Shown here: piece after piece, positions 23,679-31,495 of the stretch | How the letters are laid out: every line of letters starts with the position of its first letter | Position numbering within the stretch: the first letter of the stretch is position 1 | Program-made: the position numbers and the translations under genes | NCBI GenBank assembly: GCA_050289485.1 | Contig: JBNKFV010000029.1 | Span: forward strand, 248,001-312,000 | From: JBNKFV01 sp050289485 | GTDB lineage: Bacteria; Pseudomonadota; Gammaproteobacteria; Pseudomonadales; Cellvibrionaceae | DNA length: 64,000 nucleotides | Direction of reading: 5' to 3' | Notes under the pieces: model-generated | The model's input: the letters and a program-made list of their open reading frames with translations, nothing else | Databases searched by the model: none | Told to the model about the DNA's origin: nothing

Positions 23679-24395
23679 ATGCAAACACAGGTTATTGACA
23701 ACAAAGTCGCGTTTACAGGCACCTGCACCGCCAAAGATGCGGCTTCTGCGTTGGCGTTTGACTTACATACCCCGCGCGGTGCGCAGCGGGTTGCTCTGGA
23801 AAGCTTCATCCATAACAAATACAACACGGCTTACGGCGCTAATATTTCATCCTTTTTGCCTTTGCTGCTGAGTATGAACTGCAGTGGCGATTACCAAGCT
23901 GCTTTGGGGCTAAAACCCGGTGCCTGCGGCGCGTTCTTTCTTGAGCACTATCTTCAGCGCCCTATCGAGCAGGAAATAGCTGAGCAGATGTCGGTACCTG
24001 TCAGTCGTAATGCGATTGTCGAGGTCGGTAACCTGGTATCAGAACGCGCTGGTTCAAGCCCTATACTGTTTATGGTAATGGCCGCAGCGCTGGAATTGGC
24101 CGGTTATCGCTGGCTGGCGTTTACGGGTACGCCGCAGGTCAAGAAACTGGTGGAGCGGTTGAACTGCCAGCCTGTGGTACTCAACGAAGCAGACCCTCAT
24201 TGTCTGGGTGACAATATTGAGCATTGGGGTCGCTACTACGATACCAAACCCCACGTGATGGCTCTTGATTTACGCAAGGCGGTTGAAAATAGTCTTCAGC
24301 GAGCAGCGGTTGCCATGATTCTGGAAAAATTTGCCGATACTATTCATGGACTGGCGCAGCGCTTGCGCGACCACCGCCGTGTTTGCGGGGTGTGA
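23679..24395 (+). CDS. Thermostable-hemolysin-family protein (GNAT-like)
   Basis: About 238 residues. It resembles the family named after the Vibrio delta thermostable hemolysin (HTPRGAQRVALESFIHNKYNTAYGANISSFLPLLLSM, GACGAFFLEHYL, IVEVGNLVSERAGSS, GYRWLAFTGTPQV). The central region has the look of a GNAT acyl-transferase (VEVGNL then an alpha helix and WLAFTGT). There is no signal peptide, so an intracellular transferase role is more plausible than a secreted toxin; this is inference. AGCGGAG precedes ATG 23679. The stop overlaps the next gene by one base or adjoins it, showing tight coupling to the AMP-ligase. Confidence 0.85.
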   Translation: MQTQVIDNKVAFTGTCTAKDAASALAFDLHTPRGAQRVALESFIHNKYNTAYGANISSFLPLLLSMNCSGDYQAALGLKPGACGAFFLEHYLQRPIEQEIAEQMSVPVSRNAIVEVGNLVSERAGSSPILFMVMAAALELAGYRWLAFTGTPQVKKLVERLNCQPVVLNEADPHCLGDNIEHWGRYYDTKPHVMALDLRKAVENSLQRAAVAMILEKFADTIHGLAQRLRDHRRVCGV

Positions 24396-24397
24396 TG

Positions 24398-25975
24398 ATG
24401 AGTCATTTACTGTCGCGACTGGCCTTTCTGGCAGAGTTGGTTGAGCCAGATGCACTGGCATTAGTGGATAACCAGCAACAGGTAAAATACACCGATTTGT
24501 TACCACGGGTAAAAGCACTGTCTGAGGCTTTGCGGGCACAGGGCGCGCGCGTGGTGGCTTTTCAGGGTGAAAACAGCGTCGCCTGGGCGTTGTTAGATCT
24601 GGCTTGTCAGGCTGCCAATATCGTTGCCTTGCCACTGCCCGAATTTTTTACGACGGAACAAATTCTTCATTGTCTGACCGTGAGTGGTGCAGACCTGCTA
24701 ATGCTTGACGATAGCGAGTTAACCTGCAACAGCCTTGCAGGCTTAAGTCAGTTGGCTTGTCGTGAGATATCGTTGCCGCACGGCTGGCAGGCTTGGCAAA
24801 TTACCCCGAATGAGTCTGTTCGTCAGGCTCTGCCTCGCGGCACACAGAAAATTACCTTTACGTCTGGTTCAACGGGCACGCCTAAAGGCGTGTGCTTAAG
24901 CCAGGATCATCAATGGCTGGTGGCTGAATCATTAGCCGATCGTATTAATGTGGCTGCGCCCAAACACTTTTCCATGTTGCCACTGGCAACGTTGTTGGAA
25001 AACATTGCCGGTATTTATGCGCCTTTGTTAAGTGGTGGTACGGTACATTTTTTACCGGCAGCTCAGCGTGGGTTACAGGGCAGTTCTGGCTTAAACATCC
25101 CGGCTTTTTTACAGTCATTGTCTACTGTACAGCCTGACACCCTCATATTGATTCCACAGTTGTTAAGTGTGCTGATCGCCAGTGCCGAAAAAGGTTGGCA
25201 ACCACCCGTGATGAAGTTTGTGGCAGTAGGCGGTGCGCGCGTTGCTGAGCCCATGTTGTTACGGGCACGACAGTTGGGCTTGCCGGTTTACGAAGGCTAT
25301 GGCTTGTCGGAATGTGCCTCGGTTGTTAGTTTGAACGTGCCAGAGTCCGATTTGCCCGGTGCAACCGGTAAACCCCTTAAACACGTTGAGATCGGCGTGG
25401 AAGACGGCGAAATTATAGTCAAGGGTAATGTGTTTTTGGGTTATCTGGGTGATCAAGCCAGTTGGTATCAAACCCGGTTTGCGACAGGTGACCTCGGGGC
25501 GTTGGATGAGAACGGGTTTGTGCACATTGCCGGGCGCAAAAAAAATCTATTAATCAGCAGTTTTGGTCGCAACATCAACCCGGAATGGGTCGAAAGTACA
25601 TTGATGGCCAAGCCTTTGTTTCGTCAATGCGTTGTTTTGGGGGATGCTAAGCCCTATTTGGTTGCCTTGCTGGCATTACCAGAGGGAGTCCCGCCGACAG
25701 TTGTTAATGATTGGTTGGGCTATATTAATACGGCACTGCCAGATTACGCACAAGTAAAAGCCTGGGCTTGTTTAAACAATATGCGCTGGCTGCCATTACT
25801 TACCGCCAATGGCCGCCCCCGTCGTGAGGTTATTGCCGAGCAGCTCGCCGACGTTATTGACGCATTGTACAGCTGCGAAAATGACAATCTGCTGCAAGGG
25901 ATTGTAGCTGCTGGGCTTTTCCATAATGGTCAATGGCAGCTTGTTAGTAGTAATAGTGCCTTGAAAACAGCCTGA
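24398..25975 (+). CDS. AMP-dependent acyl-CoA synthetase/ligase-like protein
   Basis: About 525 residues of the ANL superfamily: phosphate-binding loop TFTSGSTGTPKGV (~residue 150), YGLSECASV, TGDLGALDENGFVHIAGRKKNLLI and the A8 hinge. It should activate a carboxylate as acyl-adenylate, probably a fatty or aromatic acid. The C-terminal motif that usually carries the catalytic lysine (GK..R) reads NGRPRREV, so the lysine is replaced by arginine or displaced; activity may be altered. Start: ATG 24398 (or 24395), overlapping the preceding stop, with GCGGGG before it. Part of a tightly spaced operon with a haem-oxygenase-like enzyme and an SDR. Confidence 0.87.
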   Translation: MSHLLSRLAFLAELVEPDALALVDNQQQVKYTDLLPRVKALSEALRAQGARVVAFQGENSVAWALLDLACQAANIVALPLPEFFTTEQILHCLTVSGADLLMLDDSELTCNSLAGLSQLACREISLPHGWQAWQITPNESVRQALPRGTQKITFTSGSTGTPKGVCLSQDHQWLVAESLADRINVAAPKHFSMLPLATLLENIAGIYAPLLSGGTVHFLPAAQRGLQGSSGLNIPAFLQSLSTVQPDTLILIPQLLSVLIASAEKGWQPPVMKFVAVGGARVAEPMLLRARQLGLPVYEGYGLSECASVVSLNVPESDLPGATGKPLKHVEIGVEDGEIIVKGNVFLGYLGDQASWYQTRFATGDLGALDENGFVHIAGRKKNLLISSFGRNINPEWVESTLMAKPLFRQCVVLGDAKPYLVALLALPEGVPPTVVNDWLGYINTALPDYAQVKAWACLNNMRWLPLLTANGRPRREVIAEQLADVIDALYSCENDNLLQGIVAAGLFHNGQWQLVSSNSALKTA

Positions 25976-26010
25976 TAGGTTATTGGAATTTATTCAGTGA
26001 GGAGTGCGTG

Positions 26011-26682
26011 ATGAGTTTTTATCAAACGCTGCAAGAACAAACCGCTACCGACCGCCAGTACTTGTTAAGTGCACCCATTATTAGCCAATGTATGCAGGGT
26101 GATATTACGCTGCCGGATTATGTGGCTTTTCTTACCCAGGCGTATCACCATGTTAAACATACCACGCCGTTGTTGATGGCAACCGGCGGCCGCTTGCCCG
26201 AAAGTAAAGAATGGTTACGCAATGCGGTTGCCGAGTATATTGAAGAAGAGCTGGGGCATCAGGAGTGGATACTTAATGATATTGCAGCTTGCGGCTACGA
26301 CAAAGACAAGGCGCGGGCCAGCATCCCCAACGCGTCTACCGAATTTATGGTGGCCTACGCTTACGATACGATAAACCGCATTAACCCCCTGGGCTTCTTT
26401 GGTATGGTGCAGGTATTGGAAGGCACCAGTATCGCCATTGCCGATGCCGCGGCCGACAAAATACAAACGGCTCTGGGCTTACCTGATAAAGCCTTCAGCT
26501 ATCTGCGTTCGCATGGCGCTTTGGACCAGGAACATGTGAAATTTTTTTGCGGCTTGATGAATCAAATTACTGACGAGGCCGAACAGCAGTTAATTATTCA
26601 CTGTGCGAAACGCTTTTATCTCTTATATGGCAATGTATTTCGTGAGTTGAACGGAATACAGGCTGAAGGGTTGGCAATATAA
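26011..26682 (+). CDS. Haem-oxygenase-like putative non-haem (di-)iron enzyme (TenA/PqqC/UndA fold)
   Basis: About 223 residues, all-helical. Candidate metal ligands are placed as in haem-oxygenase-like di-iron oxidases such as UndA: an ExxH in YIEEELGHQEW, a Glu in QVLEGTS, and DxxH in LDQEHVKFF; an extra YHHVKHT motif occurs near residue 45. Known relatives oxidise fatty acids, amines or amino acids with O2; the thiaminase branch is metal-free. Which one applies here is inference. GAGGAG precedes ATG 26011. The position between an AMP-ligase and an SDR points to a multi-step small-molecule pathway. Confidence 0.8.
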   Translation: MSFYQTLQEQTATDRQYLLSAPIISQCMQGDITLPDYVAFLTQAYHHVKHTTPLLMATGGRLPESKEWLRNAVAEYIEEELGHQEWILNDIAACGYDKDKARASIPNASTEFMVAYAYDTINRINPLGFFGMVQVLEGTSIAIADAAADKIQTALGLPDKAFSYLRSHGALDQEHVKFFCGLMNQITDEAEQQLIIHCAKRFYLLYGNVFRELNGIQAEGLAI

Positions 26683-26716
26683 CCAGTTGGCAGACATTGA
26701 GTACGTGGATACATCT

Positions 26717-27523
26717 ATGAACTTAGCAGGCAAACACATTGTTATTACCGGGGCGACAGGCGGTATTGGTCGGGCCATTGCTTCATCGTTAGCGGAGCAA
26801 GGCGCAGCGTTGTTGTTGGTTGGTCGTAATACTGAACAACTCGCTGTCTTGAAAAATAGCCTGCCGGGTGAAGGCCATACCCTGGTGGGGTTGGATCTGC
26901 TCAAACCCGGTGCTGCCGAAGCGCTTTATCAGGCTGCCAACGCCTTTTCTGTTGACGGAGTGATCAACGCCGCAGGGGCCGGTCAGTTGTGTTTTCTACA
27001 AGATGTCGGCCCTAGAGATATTGAGCATATGGTGGCATTGAATCTTACGGTACCGATGCATGTGTGTAGAACATTAGTACCACTACTGACGCAAAAGCCG
27101 GGTAGTTTTCTGGTCAATGTGGGCTCTATTCTAGGTAGTATCGGGCTTGCCGGCTCAACCGTGTATTGCGCAACCAAATTTGGATTGCGCGGCTTTACCG
27201 AGGCGTTGCAGCGTGAGTTGGCCGATACCTCTGTACGGGTTATCTACTTCGCACCGCGGGCAACCAATACCAGCCTCAACAGCACTGCGGTGCAGGCCAT
27301 GAATGACGAATTGAACAATGCGGTTGATGAACCGGCCTGGGTTGCCAACGAGTTGGTAAAGGCATTAACCCGCAAGAAAAGCAGCCGTTTTTTCCTTGGT
27401 TGGCCAGAAAAGTTTTTTGTACGCCTCAACGCCCTGTTGCCCGGTATCGTCGATGGCGCGTTGCGTAAGCAGTTAGACATTATTCGGCGTTACGCCACTA
27501 AAACAACCCATGAAAATATTTAA
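26717..27523 (+). CDS. Short-chain dehydrogenase/reductase
   Basis: 268 residues from ATG 26717. The Rossmann motif is TGATGGIG, followed by the NAAGAG stabilising motif and the catalytic set Ser in VGSILGS with YCATK (Tyr and Lys). It should use NAD(P)H to interconvert a carbonyl and an alcohol. The upstream frame to 26687 needs a TTG start and lies outside the family's usual N-terminus. It begins 34 bp after the haem-oxygenase-like gene and ends close to the next gene, within the same operon. Confidence 0.9.
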   Translation: MNLAGKHIVITGATGGIGRAIASSLAEQGAALLLVGRNTEQLAVLKNSLPGEGHTLVGLDLLKPGAAEALYQAANAFSVDGVINAAGAGQLCFLQDVGPRDIEHMVALNLTVPMHVCRTLVPLLTQKPGSFLVNVGSILGSIGLAGSTVYCATKFGLRGFTEALQRELADTSVRVIYFAPRATNTSLNSTAVQAMNDELNNAVDEPAWVANELVKALTRKKSSRFFLGWPEKFFVRLNALLPGIVDGALRKQLDIIRRYATKTTHENI

Positions 27524-27554
27524 TAAAACCGTTGTGCGCCAGGAGGAAACCCGT

Positions 27555-28226
27555 ATGGCTAGTCAAAAAACTCATCGCCGCTTGGTCACCCAGATCGTGG
27601 GTGCAGCGTTTTGCCTGTTGTTTTCCGTCACCAGTTTTTCGGCATTTGCTACCGACGAACAACTTAAATACTTGCAAGACCATTGGGCCATTGCCAATTA
27701 CAAGGCAGCCAATAAAAAGGCCAAAAAAGAAATGTTTGAAACTTTGCTTGAAGAGGCAGACAAGTTTGTGGCGGAGCACCCCAACGATGCTAGCCTGATT
27801 ATCTGGCGCGGTATCATCGAGTCTACCTACGCTGGGGTAAAAGGTGGATTGGGCGCAATGAAATATGCCAAGGCCTCAAAAGCCGATTTTGAGCACGCCA
27901 TGAAAATTGACGATAAAGCACTGGGGGGCTCAGCCTACACCAGTTTGGGTACGCTATACTTTAAAGTACCTGGCTGGCCCATCGGCTTTGGTGACGACGA
28001 CAAGGCTGAACAATTATTAAAAACAGCCTTGCAAATTAACCCTAACGGTATTGATTCCAACTATTTTTACGCTGAGTTTTTGCGTGATAACAAGAACTAT
28101 GAAGCTGCCGAGCAGTTTTATATGAAAGCCTTGCAAGCCCCCGCTCGTGAGGGCCGAGAGATGGCTGATGAAGGTCGGCGCGAAGAAATCTCGGCTGCGC
28201 TGGCCGAACTTCGGGAAAAACAATAA
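27555..28226 (+). CDS. Secreted TPR-like protein
   Basis: 223 residues from ATG 27555, directly behind a consensus AGGAGG. It begins with a signal peptide (MASQKTHRRLVTQIVGAAFCLLFSVTSFSAFA) and continues as a helical repeat protein with TPR features (TSLGTLYFKVPGWPIGFGDDDKAEQLLKTALQINP, then SNYFYAEFLRDNKNYEAAEQFYMKALQAP). It is probably periplasmic and a scaffold or binding partner. No enzymatic motif is seen. A hairpin follows, then the two-component genes. Confidence 0.8.
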   Translation: MASQKTHRRLVTQIVGAAFCLLFSVTSFSAFATDEQLKYLQDHWAIANYKAANKKAKKEMFETLLEEADKFVAEHPNDASLIIWRGIIESTYAGVKGGLGAMKYAKASKADFEHAMKIDDKALGGSAYTSLGTLYFKVPGWPIGFGDDDKAEQLLKTALQINPNGIDSNYFYAEFLRDNKNYEAAEQFYMKALQAPAREGREMADEGRREEISAALAELREKQ

Positions 28227-28234
28227 GTTTTGTC

Positions 28235-28264
28235 GGGCGGTTAGGCGCTAACCGCCCCTGTTTT
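28235..28264 (+). terminator. Internal hairpin between biosynthetic and regulatory halves of the operon
   Basis: GGGCGGTTAG and CTAACCGCCC form a perfect 10 bp stem with a 3-base loop, followed by CTGTTTT. The short T-run suggests partial termination, which would lower expression of the downstream regulator, kinase and iron-transport genes relative to the enzymes. Confidence 0.6.
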
Positions 28265-28309
28265 CTTAGCGATCGCTAAAACGCCTAAAACAAGGAATAT
28301 CCACGTACC

Positions 28310-28966
28310 ATGAAATTATTGCTGGTAGAGGATGACAACCGCATTGCCCGTGAGGTAAAGCGAGCGCTGGAACGGGAAAACTTCAATGTACACTGGGTGG
28401 CAACAGGCCGGCAGGCGTTGAAGCAGATAGCTGTTGAAGTAGCTGATATTATGGTGTTGGATCTGGGCCTGCCAGATATGGATGGGTTGGAGGTACTGCA
28501 GCAACTCAAGCGGCTTCTGCCCGACATGCCCGTGCTTATTTTAACCGCTCGCGACAGTGTTCATTCCAAGGTGGATGCCCTCGACAGTGGTGCCGACGAC
28601 TATATTGTAAAGCCGTTTGAAATGGCTGAATTGCTGGCCCGCCTACGTGTGTTGGCGCGCCGTTTGAGTACCGCCACCAGCAGTGATATTCGGGTCGGTG
28701 AGGTAAACCTGGATTTGAGTGCCCACAGTTTGCAGGTAAATGGTGAGTTGGTGGCATGTAGCCGCCGTGAATATATGATTCTGCAAGCATTGATGGAGAA
28801 TGCCGGGCGTATTCAAACAAAAGATGCGTTGGAGCGAAAACTCTATGGTTGGGGCGAAAATATTGCCAGCAATACCGTGGAAGTACATATCAGTAATTTG
28901 CGCAAAAAGTTACCAACGGGTTTTATTCAGACGATTCGCGGTGTAGGTTATACCGTCTCTAAATAA
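28310..28966 (+). CDS. Response regulator, OmpR family (PmrA/QseB-like)
   Basis: 218 residues: a receiver domain with acidic pocket Glu7-Asp8-Asp9, phospho-acceptor Asp51 (IMVLDLGLPDMDG) and the conserved Lys in YIVKPF, joined to a winged helix (SRREYMILQALMENAGRIQTKDALERKLY, NTVEVHISNLRKKL, IRGVGYTV). The signatures LPDMDGLEVL and GADDYIVKPFEMAELLAR are typical of the PmrA/QseB/TctD branch. It is followed 14 bp later by its kinase. PmrA-like regulators bind CTTAAG-N5-TTTAAG-type boxes. Such boxes precede this operon (23613) and the ArnT-like operon (32897). Confidence 0.93.
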   Translation: MKLLLVEDDNRIAREVKRALERENFNVHWVATGRQALKQIAVEVADIMVLDLGLPDMDGLEVLQQLKRLLPDMPVLILTARDSVHSKVDALDSGADDYIVKPFEMAELLARLRVLARRLSTATSSDIRVGEVNLDLSAHSLQVNGELVACSRREYMILQALMENAGRIQTKDALERKLYGWGENIASNTVEVHISNLRKKLPTGFIQTIRGVGYTVSK

Positions 28967-28980
28967 TATTCGGGTCGTCT

Positions 28981-30318
28981 GTGCGTTCGATCAAGCTGTT
29001 TCTATTCATTGTGTTGCTGGCAATCATTTGCCTGGGCAATTTTATTGCGGCCCTTAATGGCTTTCGTGCCAGCCTCCATAGGGCTGAGGTATTGCTTGAC
29101 CAGCAATTGGCAGAGCAGGCCAAACTGCTGAATCAACTGCTGGCAAAAAGCACTGATATCGCCCCCGATTTGTTTACCGATACCAACCTGTTTCAGATAT
29201 GGCAAGACGGCCAGCCGCAGTACTTTTCCCACAATGCACCACGGTTTCCACTCACTGATGCGGGCGCTGGTTACCATTATGCCAACTTCAATGGTGTACG
29301 CTGGCGTGTGCTCCTGGTAGAACCTCGCCAGCACCAACGCATCTTGATTGCGCAGCGCTACGACACCTATGTACGTTTAGTCGAAGACATTCTGCTGGAA
29401 GCCATCGTGCCGATTTTATGGATTATTCCATTACTGGCATTGCTGATCTGGCTCATTGTGGGGTCTGGGTTAAAGCCATTGAAACTGCTGGCGGGCCTGC
29501 TGACAAAACGGAGAACCACCGATTTTTCGCCCATTGATGGTTCTGATTATCCCGACGAGCTCGTGGTGGTGGTAGACTCCATCAATACATTGTTTGAACG
29601 TTTGCAGGGTGCTTTTAGCCGCGAAAACCGGTTTTCATCGGATGCAGCCCATGAACTGCGTACACCACTGACCAATTTAAAATTAAGTGTGCATAATTTG
29701 AGTGCAGACCTACAGCAACAAGGTATTAATGCATATTCTGATACCTTGCAGGGGATGGGTGAGAGCATTGATAACATGGCCCATACCATTGAGCAGCTTC
29801 TGGCGCTGTATCGTCTTACTCCAGAAACGTTTGTTAACGCCCTGAATGAATGTAATGTGGCGGAGTTGGTGCGCGAGCAGATTGTGGAAAGTTACCCACG
29901 TTTTTCTGCCAAGCATCAACATGTTGATTTTGCGGGGGATACACTCACTATTCGTGGTGATCGTTTTGGGTTGTCGATGTTATTGCGTAACCTGTTGGAA
30001 AACGCCAGCAAATACACCCCTGCCAGTGGCAGTGTCAGTGTAAGCCTGGTTGATAATGGGGGGCACATTAGCTTGATTATTGAAGACAGCGGCCCGGGTA
30101 TTCCCGCCGAAGAATATTCACGTGTATTTGACCGCTTTTATCGTCAGGGTGGTGACCGCCATGCAAGCAAAGAGCCTGGTACAGGTCTGGGGTTATCCAT
30201 TGTCGAGCATGTGGTGAGGTTGCATCAGGGGACGATTACCCTGCAGCAATCCGCCGAACTCGGCGGACTGGCTGTTCGTGTTGACCTGCCAAAAGATCAG
30301 GTTGAGGTAAAGGTATGA
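28981..30318 (+). CDS. Sensor histidine kinase, PmrB/QseC-like
   Basis: 445 residues with a GTG start. Membrane segment ~3-24, a ~110-residue periplasmic sensor region, a second membrane segment ~140-162, a HAMP-like linker, phospho-acceptor His224 in FSSDAAHELRTPLTNLK, and an HATPase domain with N, G1 (EDSGPGI) and G2 (GTGLGLSIV) boxes. Its partner is the preceding regulator. The sensed signal is unknown; iron, cations or envelope stress are suggested by the co-transcribed FTR1/cupredoxin genes. The stop codon overlaps the ATG of the cupredoxin gene (ATGA). Confidence 0.93.
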   Translation: MRSIKLFLFIVLLAIICLGNFIAALNGFRASLHRAEVLLDQQLAEQAKLLNQLLAKSTDIAPDLFTDTNLFQIWQDGQPQYFSHNAPRFPLTDAGAGYHYANFNGVRWRVLLVEPRQHQRILIAQRYDTYVRLVEDILLEAIVPILWIIPLLALLIWLIVGSGLKPLKLLAGLLTKRRTTDFSPIDGSDYPDELVVVVDSINTLFERLQGAFSRENRFSSDAAHELRTPLTNLKLSVHNLSADLQQQGINAYSDTLQGMGESIDNMAHTIEQLLALYRLTPETFVNALNECNVAELVREQIVESYPRFSAKHQHVDFAGDTLTIRGDRFGLSMLLRNLLENASKYTPASGSVSVSLVDNGGHISLIIEDSGPGIPAEEYSRVFDRFYRQGGDRHASKEPGTGLGLSIVEHVVRLHQGTITLQQSAELGGLAVRVDLPKDQVEVKV

Positions 30319-30677
30319 TAAGAAAACAGCAGGCAAGTGGGTGTGTGTGGTTGCTTAGTTTGTTGCTCAGCGGTTTTGCAGCATTCAGTTGGGCGGCTAA
30401 ACCCTCGGTGGAGATTGTGATTCGTGGACATTTGTTTTATCCCGCCGAAGTGATTGTACCTGCTTATACCAAAGTGCGGTTGGTGGTGATTAATGAAGAC
30501 CCCACGCCGGAAGAATTTGAAAGTTACGAACTCAATCGTGAAAAAGTCATTTTGGGTAACAGTAAAGGGGTAATTTTTATTGGCCCCCTCGAACCTGGTG
30601 AATACCCATTTTTTGGCGAGTTTAATATTTCAACCGCGCAAGGCAAGGTGATCGCTAAGCCGTTAGAGGGTAAGTAA
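30315..30677 (+). CDS. Secreted cupredoxin-like protein
   Basis: 120 residues with a signal peptide (ending SWAAK) and a single cupredoxin-like beta-sandwich (VEIVIRGHLFYPAEVIVPAYTKVRLVVINEDPTPEEFES..., GVIFIGPLEPGEYPFFGEF). It resembles the cupredoxin domain of EfeO and P19-associated iron systems. The usual type-1 copper ligand cluster (Cys and two His) is not complete: no cysteine is visible in the mature part. It may bind metal through other residues. Overlaps at both ends with the kinase and the FTR1 gene show translational coupling. Confidence 0.82.
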   Translation: MIRKQQASGCVWLLSLLLSGFAAFSWAAKPSVEIVIRGHLFYPAEVIVPAYTKVRLVVINEDPTPEEFESYELNREKVILGNSKGVIFIGPLEPGEYPFFGEFNISTAQGKVIAKPLEGK

Positions 30678-31483
30678 TGTTACTGGATACGGTGTGGATT
30701 ATTCTTTCTGAAACCTTGGAAGCCGGGTTGCTGGTGAGTTTGCTGTTAAGTTTGTCGGCGCGGCATCGCATTGCTCGCTGGTGGATGCTGTTTGCCTTGA
30801 TCACGGGTGTGGCCGGTGCCTGGTTATATGGTGCTAACTTAGCGGTAGTGTCGCCATGGTTTGATGACGTGGGGCAGGAAGTTGTCAACGGCCTGCTGCA
30901 ATTTTCAATTTACATCGCTCTGTTAATGGCGGCGGTGTTGTTGCGTTTGCGTCATGGCGGCGACATTACGGCGTTAACCTTTCATCGTTGGATGCCGTGG
31001 TTTTTATTGGTGGCCGTGGCCTTGGCATTTGTGCGTGAAGGATCTGAAATCATCATTTTCTATATGGGTATTAGCGCGGTGGGTAATCCTATGGTGATTG
31101 CCCTCACCAGCGGCATGTTAGGTTTGCTGATTGGTATGTGCACTGGTGCGTTGCTGTATTACGCCATTATGCTTTCACCAAAACACACTATCGGTTTGGT
31201 GCAATATACGTTGTTGTTGCTGGTGGCCAGCGGTATTGTGCTGCAGGCTACGCAACAGCTTTTGCAAGCTGATTGGCTGCCAGGATCGGCACCGGTATGG
31301 AATACCTCTAGTTGGTTGCCGGAAGATTCTGCCCCAGGTCTGGTGTTGAGTGCCATGCTGGGATACGAAGCAACCCCTAGCGTGGCAGAAACGCTCTTGT
31401 ATTTTTCTGCTGTGTGTTTGTTTTTACTGGTGCCTTTTACTGCTCAAATTTTTTGTCGCCGATGTATGACGGTGGCGCAATAA
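30677..31483 (+). CDS. FTR1-family iron permease-like protein
   Basis: 268 residues with about seven membrane segments. The conserved REGxE iron-binding motif is present as REGSE (residues 120-124). The first motif, normally REGLEA in helix 1, is replaced by SETLEAG, so one of the two glutamate sets is altered. FTR1/EfeU permeases move Fe3+ across the inner membrane after periplasmic redox handling, which fits the preceding cupredoxin. Whether this variant transports iron or another cation is open. The start codon overlaps the cupredoxin stop (TAATG). Confidence 0.85.
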   Translation: MLLDTVWIILSETLEAGLLVSLLLSLSARHRIARWWMLFALITGVAGAWLYGANLAVVSPWFDDVGQEVVNGLLQFSIYIALLMAAVLLRLRHGGDITALTFHRWMPWFLLVAVALAFVREGSEIIIFYMGISAVGNPMVIALTSGMLGLLIGMCTGALLYYAIMLSPKHTIGLVQYTLLLLVASGIVLQATQQLLQADWLPGSAPVWNTSSWLPEDSAPGLVLSAMLGYEATPSVAETLLYFSAVCLFLLVPFTAQIFCRRCMTVAQ

Positions 31484-31495
31484 CGGAGTCAACCT

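Noticed and set aside
23679..24395. Hemolysin-family protein as a secreted toxin
   Set aside because: There is no signal peptide, the core is GNAT-like, and it is operon-coupled to biosynthetic enzymes; the family name is historical.
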